Below are positions 31,277 through 43,188 of a stretch of 64,000 bases of DNA, piece after piece. Under the pieces are notes generated by a model. The model did not search any database. It was given only the letters and a program-made list of their open reading frames with translations, and was not told where the DNA came from. Numbering within the stretch: the first letter of the stretch is position 1; every line of letters starts with the position of its first letter. Both the position numbers and the translations under genes were made by a program. Source of the stretch: Ottelia alismoides (Eukaryota; Streptophyta; Magnoliopsida; Alismatales; Hydrocharitaceae); contig JAZKJV010003371.1 of the NCBI GenBank assembly GCA_037367405.1, forward strand, positions 1 through 64,000, in the 5' to 3' direction.

Positions 31277-33758
31277 TTAAGAAGGTTTGTGACGAACCTT
31301 CTTGCGGACGCGAGGAGGTGGATTATATACAAGTATGTTGCTGTCAGAATCATCCTCAGATGAATAGTAGTGTGGTGAAGGGATCGTCCAACGTAGGTCG
31401 ACACACGGCTGCTTGCTTAGATACGGCTTGAGAACAGCCGAATTGAGCTCACCCATATAAATCACCTTATCCGGACCCGATGAGGATTCCTCTGAAACTT
31501 CCTTCTCCAGAATGTTGAAGGAAATTTTCTTAGTCGATTTTCTAGAACCTGAATCATTGAGAGGGAGATGAGAGCGACGCTCCTTGAGAGGTTCGAGGGA
31601 ACATCTCGAGGAATCAATCCTCGACTTCCTCTCACTAGATAGCCGAATAGAAGAGGGAGCAACCGTGTTTTTATGTGGAGTCAATTTAGTCTTGTTTGTT
31701 TCCTTTGAAGGTCCAAGGTGTGGTGCGGTGCTGACAATGGGTTCCTCATCAGACGAGTCACCATATAGATTAGAATATTCCTGAAGGGTCAGCACGCGTC
31801 TCGAGAAGGTGCTAGTGATCTCAGTTGGCTTGACATTATTGGGCTCTTGTGTCGGATCATCAAAATGGTCAAGACAATCAGCAAAAATCATGTCTGACTC
31901 AATGTCAGCTTCTAGTCGTGAGTCCTCCTTAGAAGCTATCACGGTGGTGGTGCAAGCAATTGATGAAGTGGAGGTGTTGGGAGTCTCTGAACCAACGGTC
32001 GTCCGAACAGTTGGTTTCTCAGGTGTAGCAGAGAGGTGGGACTCATCTTCCTCTCGATGGTCACGACTGTCAGCGGATGTGTTGGTCACCTTAGAGTAAA
32101 GTTTATCAAAGAATGGATGAGTTCGAAGTGCTCCCAATGCTGTAAAATCAATTTCCCGAGTCTCGCAATCTATAGTCGCCTTAGCCAAGGCTAAGAACGG
32201 CTTCCCGAGAATAATCAGAGACTGGGAAGACTCTCATTGGTGCTCAATGTCAATGATCATGAAGTCCACCTGGAGTAGAGCACCTTGGAAAGTAACGATG
32301 ACTGAAATGTTTCCTCTCGACCGTTTGATGGATCGATCAGGCAGCTGAACGATCTCTCTCGACTTCTTAAGTGGCCTGAGTTTGAGCTTGTCAAACACAG
32401 AGGTCGGGAGGATATTTATCGGTGAGTCATCATCGATTCTTGCATGTGTAAAGATAGTGTCTTTGATTTCACATTCAACTCGAGGCAATCGCTTCACTCT
32501 GCGGCTTTTGGTCTTTCTCCCCATCACCAAGGAGGTGGCCATAGACACTATGTGTCTTTCAGATCTTGTCCTCTTATTGCCCGACCTCTTGGGCATCAAT
32601 TTACTTCTCACAAATTGTTTGAGGTCGGGAAAGTGATCTATGGCCTTTATTAAGGGAAGATTAAAAATCAGTTCTTCATTGAGTGCTTCCCTTAGGGCAG
32701 GATCCAATTTTTTTAGGTCTTTTTCATTTTCAATTTTTATGTATTTTTTTGGTTTTTTAAGTTTTTTGATGTTTTTAGTGGATGAATGATCAAACTCTGG
32801 ATTGGAAGGCAAGGGGTTAGTAGAAGAGGGAGATAGAATGGACTCCAGTTGTACAGGAGATGTGGGTTCCCTAATGCTTGCTTGGTTTTCAACATCAGAT
32901 CTACTTACGTCCTTTTCCACTTCATTCCCAAGCTGGCAGAAATTGAGTGCAACATTTCCATGACGTCTCTCACTTGTTACCTAATGTTTCATTTTTCACG
33001 ATAAGTCGAGTAATGTCATCCTCCAAAAAATTCTCATGACAAATCATGGGAGAGTTCTGCTCAATTGGAGGATACTGCTGAGATATTGGGGTCTCATACT
33101 CAACATACGTAGACTCTGTCATGTAATGTTGGGTCGAGTATGAGCCATCCAAATGGCAAATATTGGTCAGAGCCTCATTTGATGGAGTCAATGAAATAGG
33201 GACTGATAATTCTAGCTCATGAGTCCAATCTTATGAATGTATAGGCTCTCCGAATGAAGGCTGGTTAATAGAAGCTTGATCACTAAAGTCAATCAAGTCT
33301 GGGAAATCAGGATGTGCAGGCCTCTCCATTCGGGTTGTTCGATCGACCATGTTATGCCCTAAGGTCAAGTCGGGATGCATGTATGTAATTTGTTGTATGG
33401 TCCCTACTTGAGGTGAAATATGTGGGGGCATATAATTTTGCCAATCATCTGTCTCAGCAGTGGCTTGCTCTTCATTCGATTCTTTGATTCCTGCAAGCTC
33501 TCGAGAATAAGGACAGTCAGCCCAAGATGGAAGTGGATCCGGAGTGTTGGAATATGGAGTGAGTGGGAAATGCGAAGAAGTGGAGAAGTCAGTCGAAGTT
33601 CTGACTTCATAATCAGGTTGAGGTGGAGCCGACCACGGGTAAGGTTCTCCCGTGGGTGGCGGAGGATACATGGAAGACTGAGAAGGTGATGATGATTGGT
33701 ATATGGTCGATGAGGAATGACCAGGGGTCTCAGGGTATGGGGACCAATATCCCGACAT
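31277..33758 (-). pseudogene. E2 retropepsin-like protein, broken
   Basis: Homologue of the E3 protein, read leftwards from ATG 33758 (MSGYWSPY). It has the Ser/Pro-rich N-terminus, a helix-like MICHENFLEDDITRL block, a lysine-rich linker, FNLPLIKAIDHFPDLKQFV, the protease-like ARIDDDSPINILP (Asp-Asp-Asp codons at 32434-32426), IILGKPFLALAKA, YGDSSDEE, YYSSEDDSDS and the basic end KKVRHKPS. Breaks are TAA 33231-33233, a frameshift between about 32970 and 32920, and TGA 32231-32233 where a CGA-to-TGA change is likely. It ends at 31277-31279. Because domain order and the Asp-Asp-Asp replacement match E3, both descend from a shared ancestral protein and the replacement is not random decay. Function unknown. 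Confidence 0.85.
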
Positions 33759-35198
33759 CTTGAAGAGGAAAGGATGAACGTAAGAAGATTGAGGTAGAAA
33801 ACGTGCAATTACACAGGATAACACACACGGACAGACACAAAGAGAAATGCAAAAGCAAACCCTGAGTTCACACTCAACACGATGAAGGACCCGAAACCGA
33901 GTCCGATTAGTCTGGTTGATTTTAAGTGTGAATTTTCAGACAAATAGCAAAGGTTACGCGGCCTATAGGGGAGTCAGCTAAAAAGCCGGTTGCGTCTCCC
34001 CTGTTTAACATGTCGCCTAAGATACCGCCGGTCCTTCCTTTTTTTACTCATATCCCAAGTTGATGGGTTCAAAGACCTGCCCCTATCTACCTGCAAGCAG
34101 GAGGAGGCTGACAAGGCCAGAACTTCACCCCGAGGGGTTACTGGCAACTTGTCGCGAAGTACCGCAATTTCGCCCCTATCTACCTGAGACAGGCGGAGGC
34201 TACTTGGTACTAGTCAATGAACCTGAATAATTCAACTTGTGATATTTGCTAGGATTAGTCGGAACGTGATATGGAAGGCGTGGTTTTGGGCTCTGCCTTA
34301 AGGTGTTCACACACACTCTAGTACCCTCACTCAGCTTGAAAACAAGGTCGGGGATTAGTCTCCCGCAAACAGATTTTCCAATTTTATTGATTTTTTGGTC
34401 AATAATGTTAGCAGTCCCGGTTTTAAGTTAAGTTTTCACTTGTTAGTCCAACCACTTAGCATGCCTATCGTCCAGTCCCAATTTTCGTTTAAGTTAAGTT
34501 TGAAAAACATAGGGGGAAATCGAGAAAAGCTGATGCACAAAAAATGATGACGCGTATGCTGAGTTAAGAAGACTTACATTGATCCCTTCGCTTTTATGCA
34601 GGATGCAGAACAAAATTGAAATATTTACACTACATGCAGATGCAAGCGACAAAATCCGCTCCTAGACAAGCAGTTCTATTAGCGAGTGAAGCACAGGTTG
34701 ATTTGACTAGTTCTGCGGTCTAGGTGTGTCTTTTAAGTGTATTGTGTGGTCCTAAGAATTACGAGCACAAGAAAATCCTAGAGTGGCTCGAGGAGCTGCT
34801 AGTGCAAGCCTAGTCTAAAAATTCAAGCCACACAGCAGACGGGACACGGTTCCACTATGTTTACATGCGTGAGAACCCGAACGGGAACAGCTGTAAATGC
34901 AGACACTTTTTAACAAGTTAACAAAAAAGAAAATCTTTCGGGCGTCTCAACAGCCGACTTGATCCACGAATCGTCGGCCTCCGATGCACTTCGAGTGCGT
35001 CGGCTTCAAGAAAGCCGCTCCAAGTCCACCGGGCCCTCGCACAAAAAGATACAAAAATGTCGGTGAGAGAGAGAAAAAATAAAAAATAAAAAAAATAATT
35101 GAAAAATGGAATAATTACAAGGTGGTTCGGGGATCAGACTACCCGAGTGACTGGAAAATGTAAATCTAATTTTCAAAAGTGATCCTAAGCCGTTTGCC
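33759..35198 (-). other. E2 5' leader
   Basis: Non-coding leader with GGGACTGCTAA-type blocks like E3 and E4. Two CGCCCCTATCTACCTG units (near 34070 and 34168), each followed by an inverted CAGG sequence, mirror the paired leader units of E3. No gene seen. Confidence 0.65.
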
Positions 35199-35257
35199 TC
35201 CCCGGCAACGGTGCCATTTGACGAACCGCGGTTTTTATCTCCAGCAACGGCACCATT
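35199..35257 (-). other. E2 primer-binding site with duplicated LTR junction
   Basis: Two primer sites lie in tandem. The complement of the tRNA-Asp end occurs at 35199-35216 (one base off) and again in weaker form at about 35238-35255. Each is followed by TTTGACGA(A/G)CCGCGG. The inner repeat, starting at 35258, aligns with the 3' LTR end at 14847, so the outer 39-bp unit is a duplication of the LTR end plus primer site. Confidence 0.75.
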
Positions 35258-38200
35258 TGACGAGCCGCGGACCTGCCCTTTTAGTGTTGTCTGATTGACA
35301 GTTTCGTTGCAGTCGGTTAGATCCGCATCGATCAAAAATTAACCGCACGGATCGATGAATCGTCTAATGAAATTAAGCGTGGTTTTATGTTTGTTTAGCC
35401 TGGGCAAGCCCCAGGGTCGACTCAAGGAGGCAAAGGAACAACTCGGGAATAGGTTAGAGGTATTAGATTGTGGTTTTCCAAGTGGGATTTTTTTCTTATT
35501 TTTTGTGTGATAAAAATACCAATGCTCCAATGCGAATGAATTAGGTTATCAAGAAAATCAACAACTTAGCCAATTTTAATTTTAATGTGAAATTAATCCA
35601 AATTGACCAAATTGTATTTTTCCTATAATCCTAATCCAACAACGAATGCAAAATGGATTTTTTTGGAATTTTTGGATTTAAAATGCACAAATAAAAAATG
35701 CAAATTTTTTTAGGTTTTTTATGCAAATTTTCATGCAAATGATATGCAAAAATTATGAAAAATTTACTGGAAGATAAACATGATGAAATGAAGCTACACT
35801 AATATTTTTGGAATTTTTTGACACTTTATGATTTTTTATGAATTTTTTACTAAAAATAGAGTGACTGTGAGTCTTTAATTCCTAATTAATCCACGAAAAC
35901 AAATTATCCAAAGGCCTATTTATCTCAAATAGATATTTTAATAAGGAATCCAGAAGCTTTGAAATTTTTCAAAAATGTTATTCGGGGAATTAATTAAAAA
36001 TCAATTACTTAAATCGCTAATGAATCTATTTTATGCACAAGACAACTTCTAATTGAACGAAATTTAGATAATAATTAAATCACACTTATAGGCATCATCT
36101 ATAATTTTTTCGCAATTTTTAGAGCACTAAATAGGTCTGTGAAAATTTCAGAGCTTGAATGGGAAAAATATCACTGATTTTCAATCTCTGATTTTTAATA
36201 AAATGCCAAATACTCACAAAAATACAAATAAATATCCACAAGATAAAGAATTAGTTGCTCTTAAACATGATATTTTTCATTAAATAAAATGATGCTATTT
36301 GATTGTCCAAATTAACGCTCAAAGTTAGGGGTCTTTTTGCAATACAGAAATTGAAATAAACAAAAGCAATCAATGCATAAGGACTATTTTGCAATTAAAC
36401 AAACTTAGAAGGAAGAAGATACAATTTTTACAAAAAATAAAATAAAAGACAAATCGACCTCTTCTTTTCCTCTTCTCCACGCTAGGGTTCACGGACGTTA
36501 TGGGGGCGGCGGCCAAGGGCATCACGGCGGCCGGGCGCTCGAGGGCGGGACGGCTCCTCGCGGCGGCGCGAGGTGGGCGCTGGCGTTGCGGCGGAGGGCG
36601 GCACGCGGGGTCGGTGGAGGCGGAGGCGACGAGGGCGCTGGGGCGATGGGCGATCAGAAGGGGGCGCGCGTGGCGTCGCGCGCTACGCGTGGAGGCCGGG
36701 CTGGAGGGCGGCTACTGCGGTTGAGGAGCATCACGCGGTTGCGTGGCCAGGGCGGCGAAGTAGCACGGTGGCTGTGCATGGCCGCTGCAAGGGGAGACGG
36801 TGCGCTGGCGGTTCGAGGATGACGGCATGGCTGCAGGTGGTGGTGGAGCGGCCAGAACGGGCGGTGCGCGGCTTGGATCCCGCAGCACTAGCGGTGGCGG
36901 CAGACCGTCACGCTGGACGGCGAGGAGGAGCTCACTGGCGGCGTGCGGTCCGACCTGTGGTGGTGGCTGCTGGTCGTGCGTGGCACAAGGGCAGCGCAAC
37001 CTGCGAGTGGGGCGCTACGTGGACGGCGAGGAGGAGCGCCTGTGGCTTGGTTGGAGGCAGGGGCTGCATGGCTGCAACTTTTTTTTGTTTTTTTTTTGTT
37101 TTTTTTCAATTTTGTTTTGTAATTTTTTTATTTTCTTTGTAAACAGGAATAAAATGTGAAATGAAATAAGGGTGATTGTGATGGTGGCGGTATATGATGA
37201 TGGTGTGATGAACAATAAAAAATTTGTTAGATAAAATAAAATAAATAGATGAGATAGAAGATACTTACCTTTTATTCGTCGAAAGTGAAGCTGTGGTGTG
37301 CGGCATTCGTTGTAGCCTCGATCCGGTTCGACGAAAAATCGGAGAAGCTTGCGATCTTGACGGGAAGTTTGCTACACGGAGATTAATCGTGGATCTCGCC
37401 TGCAGTTCGTCGTCGCTCAATGTCTAAGGGGAGATGTCACCTCACAACTTAAAACGGGGCTCGAACCTATCTCACTTGTAGAATGGCGGATGATGAACAA
37501 TGGAAGAGGGGATGAGAATATAAAGAGGAGGATGAGAGGGAAGTTGGAGAAGAAGTGGGGAGAATGGAGTGGTGGAGAGAGTGGAAAAAATGGTGGCTTG
37601 GAGTGGGGAATAAGAAAGGAGAAGAGGTAAAAGGGGATTAAAACAATTTATTAATAAAATAATATAGTAGGATACTAAAAATAATTAAAATAATAATAAT
37701 AATAAAATAATAATAATAATAAATCCAAAAATAATAAAAATAAATTTGAAAATAAAAATTGGGGTGACATGAGACGGCTCCAGGAGCTGCCACATGTCGC
37801 TCCCAGAAAATTCAAAAATTAAATGTAAAGAAAATAAAAAAGAAATAACAAAAGGGATTAAATCAAAAAGTGGTCAACACAAAAGTTACTCGTCTCGACG
37901 AGATCTACAACTTTTGTAAAGGGCCGAAAATCAAAGGAAATTATCTGTACAAAAGTATATTTTTGGGTGGTACCTTATAGATATAAAATACCGCATCTTA
38001 TCTTTTGTAATTTTTTTGTAATCTTTAAAAGAGAGAAAAATCAAAATAAAGTTAGAAAAAATATGAAAAGAATATTTACAACTTAATCTAATTTTTTTGG
38101 ATTTTTAATAATGAAGAAAATAAAAGGATAAAATACAGGGGCAAAAAGGTCAATATGTACAATATACAAAAGGGGCCCAAAACCCAAGTTTTGCATACGA

Positions 38201-38659
38201 GCTCCGATTTTAATGAAATTAGTCTTGTTTCGAAGGTCTCTGAATGTATATTACTTTAAAAGTGAGTAGACCTAATTTGGAGGCTGTATGAGAGAGATAT
38301 GTGCATTTCAACGCTCCTAGTTTCAAACTTGGGTTGGGGTTTTATTGGGTAATTTTACAAGTTAGTATTTTTTATATTTTCTTTAATTAGTGTTAGTAAT
38401 ATATACACCATGGTGTTGATTTTATTGGATTCGGAGTTAGTATAAAATATGTATAAATAGGTGAATATGGTTAATATACAGGTGAATATTTACAAGTGAT
38501 ATTGGCTTCTTATTTTATGCAAATATGAATGCTAAAATGCAGATATTATGCTTGCATGCATGAATGCTTATTATGCAATATAAGTGGAAATATGCATCTA
38601 ATTACTCGGGAACAAAGCTCAATTTTCAACTTTTAGAGTGACGAATCACAGATTCATCA
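35258..38659 (-). repeat. E2 5' LTR
   Basis: 3402 bp, starting TGATGAATC at 38659 (minus) and ending CGGCTCGTCA at 35258. It contains the same GC-rich segment as the 3' LTR (36500-37080), a CTCGTC/GACGAG palindrome near 37890-37910 shared with E3, and a degraded copy of the 16-bp palindrome near 37770. Confidence 0.92.
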
Positions 38660-38664
38660 TCGAT
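38660..38664. other. E2 target-site duplication, right
   Basis: TCGAT, one transition from TCGGT at 14842-14846. Confidence 0.7.
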
Positions 38665-40538
38665 CCACCTCCCTTTTATCAGGAGGACCCTCCTCCTATT
38701 TTTTCTGATTTTTGTACACGTCCACCTCAGCCACAGCATCAGACCTCGGACTTCTACCCACACCCACCTCCACCTCCATATTTTCCACCTTCACATCCAC
38801 CTGAGTCTGACTTGTTGGAGTCACCTCTCACGGTGTCCACACTTGAGACCTTGATACAGTTCATGGAGCAAATGAAGTCGAGGATTGACAACCTCACCTG
38901 CATGAATAAGAGCCACATTGATGCTTCACGATCTGATGATTTGGAATCATTTGAGAATTACCATGAGAGCTTGCAATCGCCCAAAACACAAAAAATGAGA
39001 AAATTTTAAAAATAAAAAAAAGAGTTCGGGAGACACTTGGTTGATTCAGACTGCGAGGAGAGCGCCAACTTGCCAGATCATTTGTCCACACATTCATTCA
39101 CACCCAGTCCCACCGTTAACCCGAGGATGCCGCTGTACAGACTGCTCTTGGCATGCCTCATGTAGATGATGATTCTGACTTCCTCCCTTGCATGGAGGAG
39201 GTCCAAAATATCAAAAAAAAATATTGACTGAACCCGAAGTGGTGGCCACTATTCATGAGATTATCCGTGCCCCACTTCAGCAGGCCATGACTGATTTATC
39301 TGCTCCTCTTCCCAAAAAGAGAAAGCGGAGGAGCGGATCTGAGCATCATATCTTGACCATGGCCACTGCCCACGCCATCACACACCGTCCCATTCCTCGG
39401 AAGAGGAACACTGCCACACCTTTCATTAGTTGCACCATCTTTAACTTCACATGTGATCACACTCTCCTAGACAGCGGTGCATCGATTAGCATATTACCCT
39501 TCTCATTGGTACAGTCTCTTCACTTAGGGCTTCTAAAGAAAACCAGGATGATAGTACATTTTGCTGATGGATCTATAAAGAGGCCAAAGGGTATCTTAGA
39601 AAACGTCGTCATTTCGATTCAGGGCACGAGCTACCACGTTGACTTTATCATTTTGCCCATGGAAACCTCCACTGGGGAGCACTCTCCAATCATCCTGGGG
39701 ATGACCATTCCTCGCCTCTGCGAGAGTCGTTATTAACTATGGATCAGGAGATGTTCGCTTCCATCCTGTTGACGAGAGCGAAGTGTTGATCACCGCACCC
39801 AAAGTTGATCAGAGACCTGCACCTGAAGTGATTACACCTATCTTGGATGACCCTGAGGACCATGACCTTGATGAGACTATCAGAGACTTTTGTTGCATGT
39901 TGGACTCCACTGAGACCTGAGAATTCCTTCCTGTGGAGGAAGACTCGGAAAGCATGTACCTCGGAGTTCTTCCTTCTAGGACTTAGCATTGTGTTGATGA
40001 CATCTGCGGGATTTACACGATTGATACCATTGAGCGGAGGGCAGATGTAGAGACTAGACAGGACAGACATGACTTGACTTCTTTCACTGATGAGTCTGCT
40101 CCTGTTCATTTAGATTAAGATGAGACCAAGGCCGAATTCGATTTGATTGCTTCTATTCAGGAATTCGGGCCTTTTGATGAGAAAGATGATCTGGTTGAGA
40201 TTATAGAGGACGGACAGAGTTCGACTGCTTCCACTGATGAGTTCGTTCCTTTTGGTTTTGACCTGGACAACACCTCACAGGACGACTCAGATTATACTTC
40301 TTCCGATGATGATGAGTTCGACCCATTCCACTTTGATATTAGCGAGACCCCTAAGGCCGGACCTAGTCGTACTTCTTCCACTCACTCGTTTGTGCCTTCA
40401 CACCATAGGACCATTGAGGATCTTCACTCTGTCGACCCTGATCGGCTCCTGTCCACTGTGGACCCCGATGTAGACCTGCGCCACACCAGATCTATTCCTC
40501 AGTAGTCCCGCAAGAAGGTTCGCTTTCTACCTTCTTGA
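38665..40538 (+). pseudogene. E4 retropepsin-like protein, main part, broken
   Basis: Continuation of the frame begun at 14787. It has a Pro-rich N-terminal region, a lysine-rich linker with a stop at 39007-39009, then PLPKKRKRRSGSEHHILTMA and a retropepsin domain with LLDSGASISILP (Asp codon 39470-39472). Here the catalytic Asp-Ser-Gly is intact, unlike E2 and E3. A one-base insertion lies near 39705, in the ILGMPFLASA region. The acidic C-terminal part has DSDYTSSDDDEF and ends RKKVRFLPS, parallel to the basic tails of E2 and E3. Further stops include a TGA at the end of the STET block and TAG 40503-40505. No gag core, reverse transcriptase or integrase is visible. E4 either kept an active protease after the others lost it or stems from a separate line. 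Confidence 0.82.
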
Positions 40539-40629
40539 TCCCGTGTACATCCATCTCTGTTGTATATTCATTTGTTTCATCTCTGTCCCTCTCCCGTATT
40601 GCTCGTCCACCCATTCCTCGTGTTTGCTT

Positions 40630-41202
40630 TACTTAGGGCATACTTTGTCCTTAGTATAGGGGGGTGGACGAGCCGAGTGCTCTCTCTTCGTTCCATTTCA
40701 TTACTCCTGTTGTTGCCTATACTTAGGGCTTCTTTTACTCTAAGTATAGGGGGAGTGGTGTGTACATTCTCACGATCTCTTCTTCCATTTTAATCTCTTT
40801 TCTTCTTTTCTTCTTTTCCTTTTCTATCTTCCTTATCTACTAATAAGGTGTCGCCCCTTGTTGACAGTCTTCTATACTTAGGGCGTACTTTGTCCTAAGT
40901 ATAGGGGGTGTGCACCCCGAGTTCTTCTATTTCTTTCTGATCCTCTCCATTGTCTCCTCTTCTTGTCTTATAGGAGGAGACAATCTGAGTACGATCTGTT
41001 CATTCCCACTCTTGACCTTCCCTGCTTTGTGTACAGTCTGCTATACTTAGGATTAGTTGATCCTAAGTATAGGGGGGACGGTCAACTTCCCATTCGTTCA
41101 TTCATTTATTTATTTGTTCAGTAGATTTGTCTATACTCAGTACGAGTTATGTCTTCTCTTTTCTCTCCGATCTATGAGGACAAAGCTCAAGCTAAGTATA
41201 AG
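40630..41202 (+). repeat. E4 polypurine hairpin array (five hairpins)
   Basis: Hairpins at 40630-40664 (imperfect), 40717-40753 (10-bp arms), 40872-40904 (11-bp arms CTATACTTAGG / CCTAAGTATAG), 41041-41072 (13-bp arms CTATACTTAGGAT / ATCCTAAGTATAG) and a long-arm one at 41131-41202. Each is followed by a run of five or six G. The repeated sense sequence AAGTATAGGGGG equals the E4 polypurine tract at 43176-43187. Confidence 0.88.
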
Positions 41203-43171
41203 GGGGTCATATATACTGCGTATATACTTCAGCCATAACTCGTACTTTTGTATTTTTCTTAATAAATATGGCTAATAATTCTTTAAATTTCATTAAGAAC
41301 CTTAATAAAAAGATGTTTCATTCCTCAAATTCTTTTTGTATGTACTGATTAATAAATCAGGTGAAAATATTTTTTGCAAAATGTTTGAAAAAAAATTGAA
41401 AATCTTTGTGAAATTCTTTTGAAAACTATTTGGAAAACGTTTCGTTACATGTTTTCAACCTTTGTAAAAATGTGTTGTTTGTAAAATTTTATTTTCTTTG
41501 TGTGAAATAAAATGTTTGAAAAATGATTTGCAAATGGTTTGAAAATGGTTGCAAAAATATTTTGAAAAATCTATCTATACTGTTTGAAAAACCTTTGCAA
41601 AATAATTTTCAAATGTGTGTACATGTTTGTAAAATTATTTGTAAGAATTATCTTGGACTATAGTTTTCAAAAATTGTTGTAAAATGATTCAAATAAGTTT
41701 GAGGAATACATACATCACACCATAATTCATTATATATACTTATAAAAATTGATCACTTACCCCTGTAAATTCCTAAATCCACTTCTTATAAATATGAGAA
41801 GCAGGCCCGTGTAAATATGTTTACCCTAGTTTTTATCCAAAACTTTTTGTTTTCAAAAATCCCAAAAACTTGTGCAAAACTAAAATCCAAAAACATTTGA
41901 AAAATCTTTTTGAAAACCCCAAAAAAAATGCATATGCATCATATTTTCAAAAATCCATAAAAAGTTCAAAATCTTTGAAAATTGCATCACAAAAATATTC
42001 TCTGCATTCTGCATATCATTTTCATAGCATGAGATTTATCGGATTGAGTTTGATAGTTGAACGAGTCTAAATAAAATCCGGAGATTGGAGCTTGATTGGA
42101 CCTTAAAATCTATTTAATAACATGAACCTTATAGGAGCTAGAATTGAGGTACTTCAGGTCTAGTTGACTTAATTCTTTGAGTATCACGAGACTTGGTTCA
42201 ATGGATTCTTGACTGCCTAACTAGAGTATTTCGGAGCGCACGCACGACTCTTTGTTGATAATGACCTAACTTGGACATCTGCACCTTTCACATGGCTCAA
42301 CTCAGTTGGAGTGGTTAGGGGATTGGATTTGTCGGTATGATACGCACACAAGTGGAAACATTTGTCCTCCTCTAGGAAGGGAAGTGCACCCCGACCCGTC
42401 CAGTGATGAGGAATTCTAAAGACAGGAGAGTGTGGGTTGCAATAAAGCTTGAAAAGAGGGATAGTCTACTGGCTCAAGCGGAAAAACTCCCTATGTAAAT
42501 GCTGTTGTATATAGTATTTCAGAAAAAAGAAGAAAAAAATGGACAGGCCTGTATAAAAATAAAATGCCTACAAAAGTATGTGAATATGTTGTAAAGTCAA
42601 TAAGCAAGCTTGAGATCCAAAGTCATATCATGTGAGACTGCAGTTGGATGACTTGACTACACTGGTCTTGCATCCTAGGATAGGTAGCTACACTGGCTAC
42701 CTTCCATTCTTCTCTTCATCCCCCCCCCCCCCCTCTTGAGCTGGTTGCCACTTGAACTTAGAAGGGAATACCCCGCTCCTCGAGGAAGGAGCTATTGGAT
42801 TGGGGAATCATTGGGTTGTCATACTGGAGAAGTCAGTCTCTTTGTCATTTCAGTTGGGGAGAGCCACCATCACTTACACTGTACGAGTCAGATTCATAGT
42901 CGTAAGGGTTTGTGTATGAGTTGAATTATTTCTAACCTGGCTATTGAGGAGACTTGAGTAGAGTTTTGGGATTCTCAAGGACTGTTGGATTTCAAATCCG
43001 GTTCTCATTAAGGTTCCGCCCGCACTAAAATTTCAAAGGTCCGACTTAAGCTCTAAACTTTGATTTTGTGAAGAAAAGTTTGATAATTAAACTAAATCCA
43101 ATTTCTTCTTTTTCTTTTCTTTGTCTTTATTTTCTGCACTTATTGCATAAGTGTTTGCTAGGGAGTAGCAA
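41203..43171 (+). other. E4 3' internal spacer
   Basis: Non-coding and AT-rich at first (41230-42010). It then carries a conserved module with ATCCTAGGAT (42672-42681), the hairpin GGTAGC-TACACTG-GCTACC (42683-42701) and a long C run at 42719-42733. It is parallel to the spacers of E2 and E5. No gene seen. Confidence 0.68.
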
Positions 43172-43188
43172 AGGCAAGTATAGGGGGA
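43172..43188 (+). other. E4 polypurine tract
   Basis: AAGGCAAGTATAGGGGGA directly abuts TGATGAATC of the 3' LTR. Confidence 0.88.

Larger units (their letters stand above)
14847..38659 (-). mobile_element. E2: non-autonomous gypsy element, interrupted by E3
   Basis: A minus-oriented element with 5' LTR 35258-38659, tRNA-Asp primer site beside it, leader, one broken retropepsin-like ORF (33758-31277), hairpin array, spacer, polypurine tract at 29402 and 3' LTR 29401-14847. E3 sits within the 3' LTR. Removing E3 and one TTTAT gives a 3' LTR of about 3399 bp against 3402 bp for the 5' LTR. No gag core, reverse transcriptase or integrase is visible in the roughly 5.8 kb internal region. Confidence 0.9.

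Noticed and set aside
36573..37142. 189-codon frame in the E2 5' LTR and related frames at 16066-16809
   Set aside because: Gly/Ala/Arg-rich on one strand, Pro/Ser-rich on the other; the two LTR copies differ by frameshifts, so coding is not maintained.
40630..41202. Regular repeats with spacers suggesting a CRISPR array
   Set aside because: The units are inverted repeats of unequal spacing in plant retrotransposons and match the polypurine tract; there are no direct repeats with unique spacers and no cas genes.
42719..42733. Long C run
   Set aside because: A homopolymer in a spacer, also prone to sequencing length error; no function supported.
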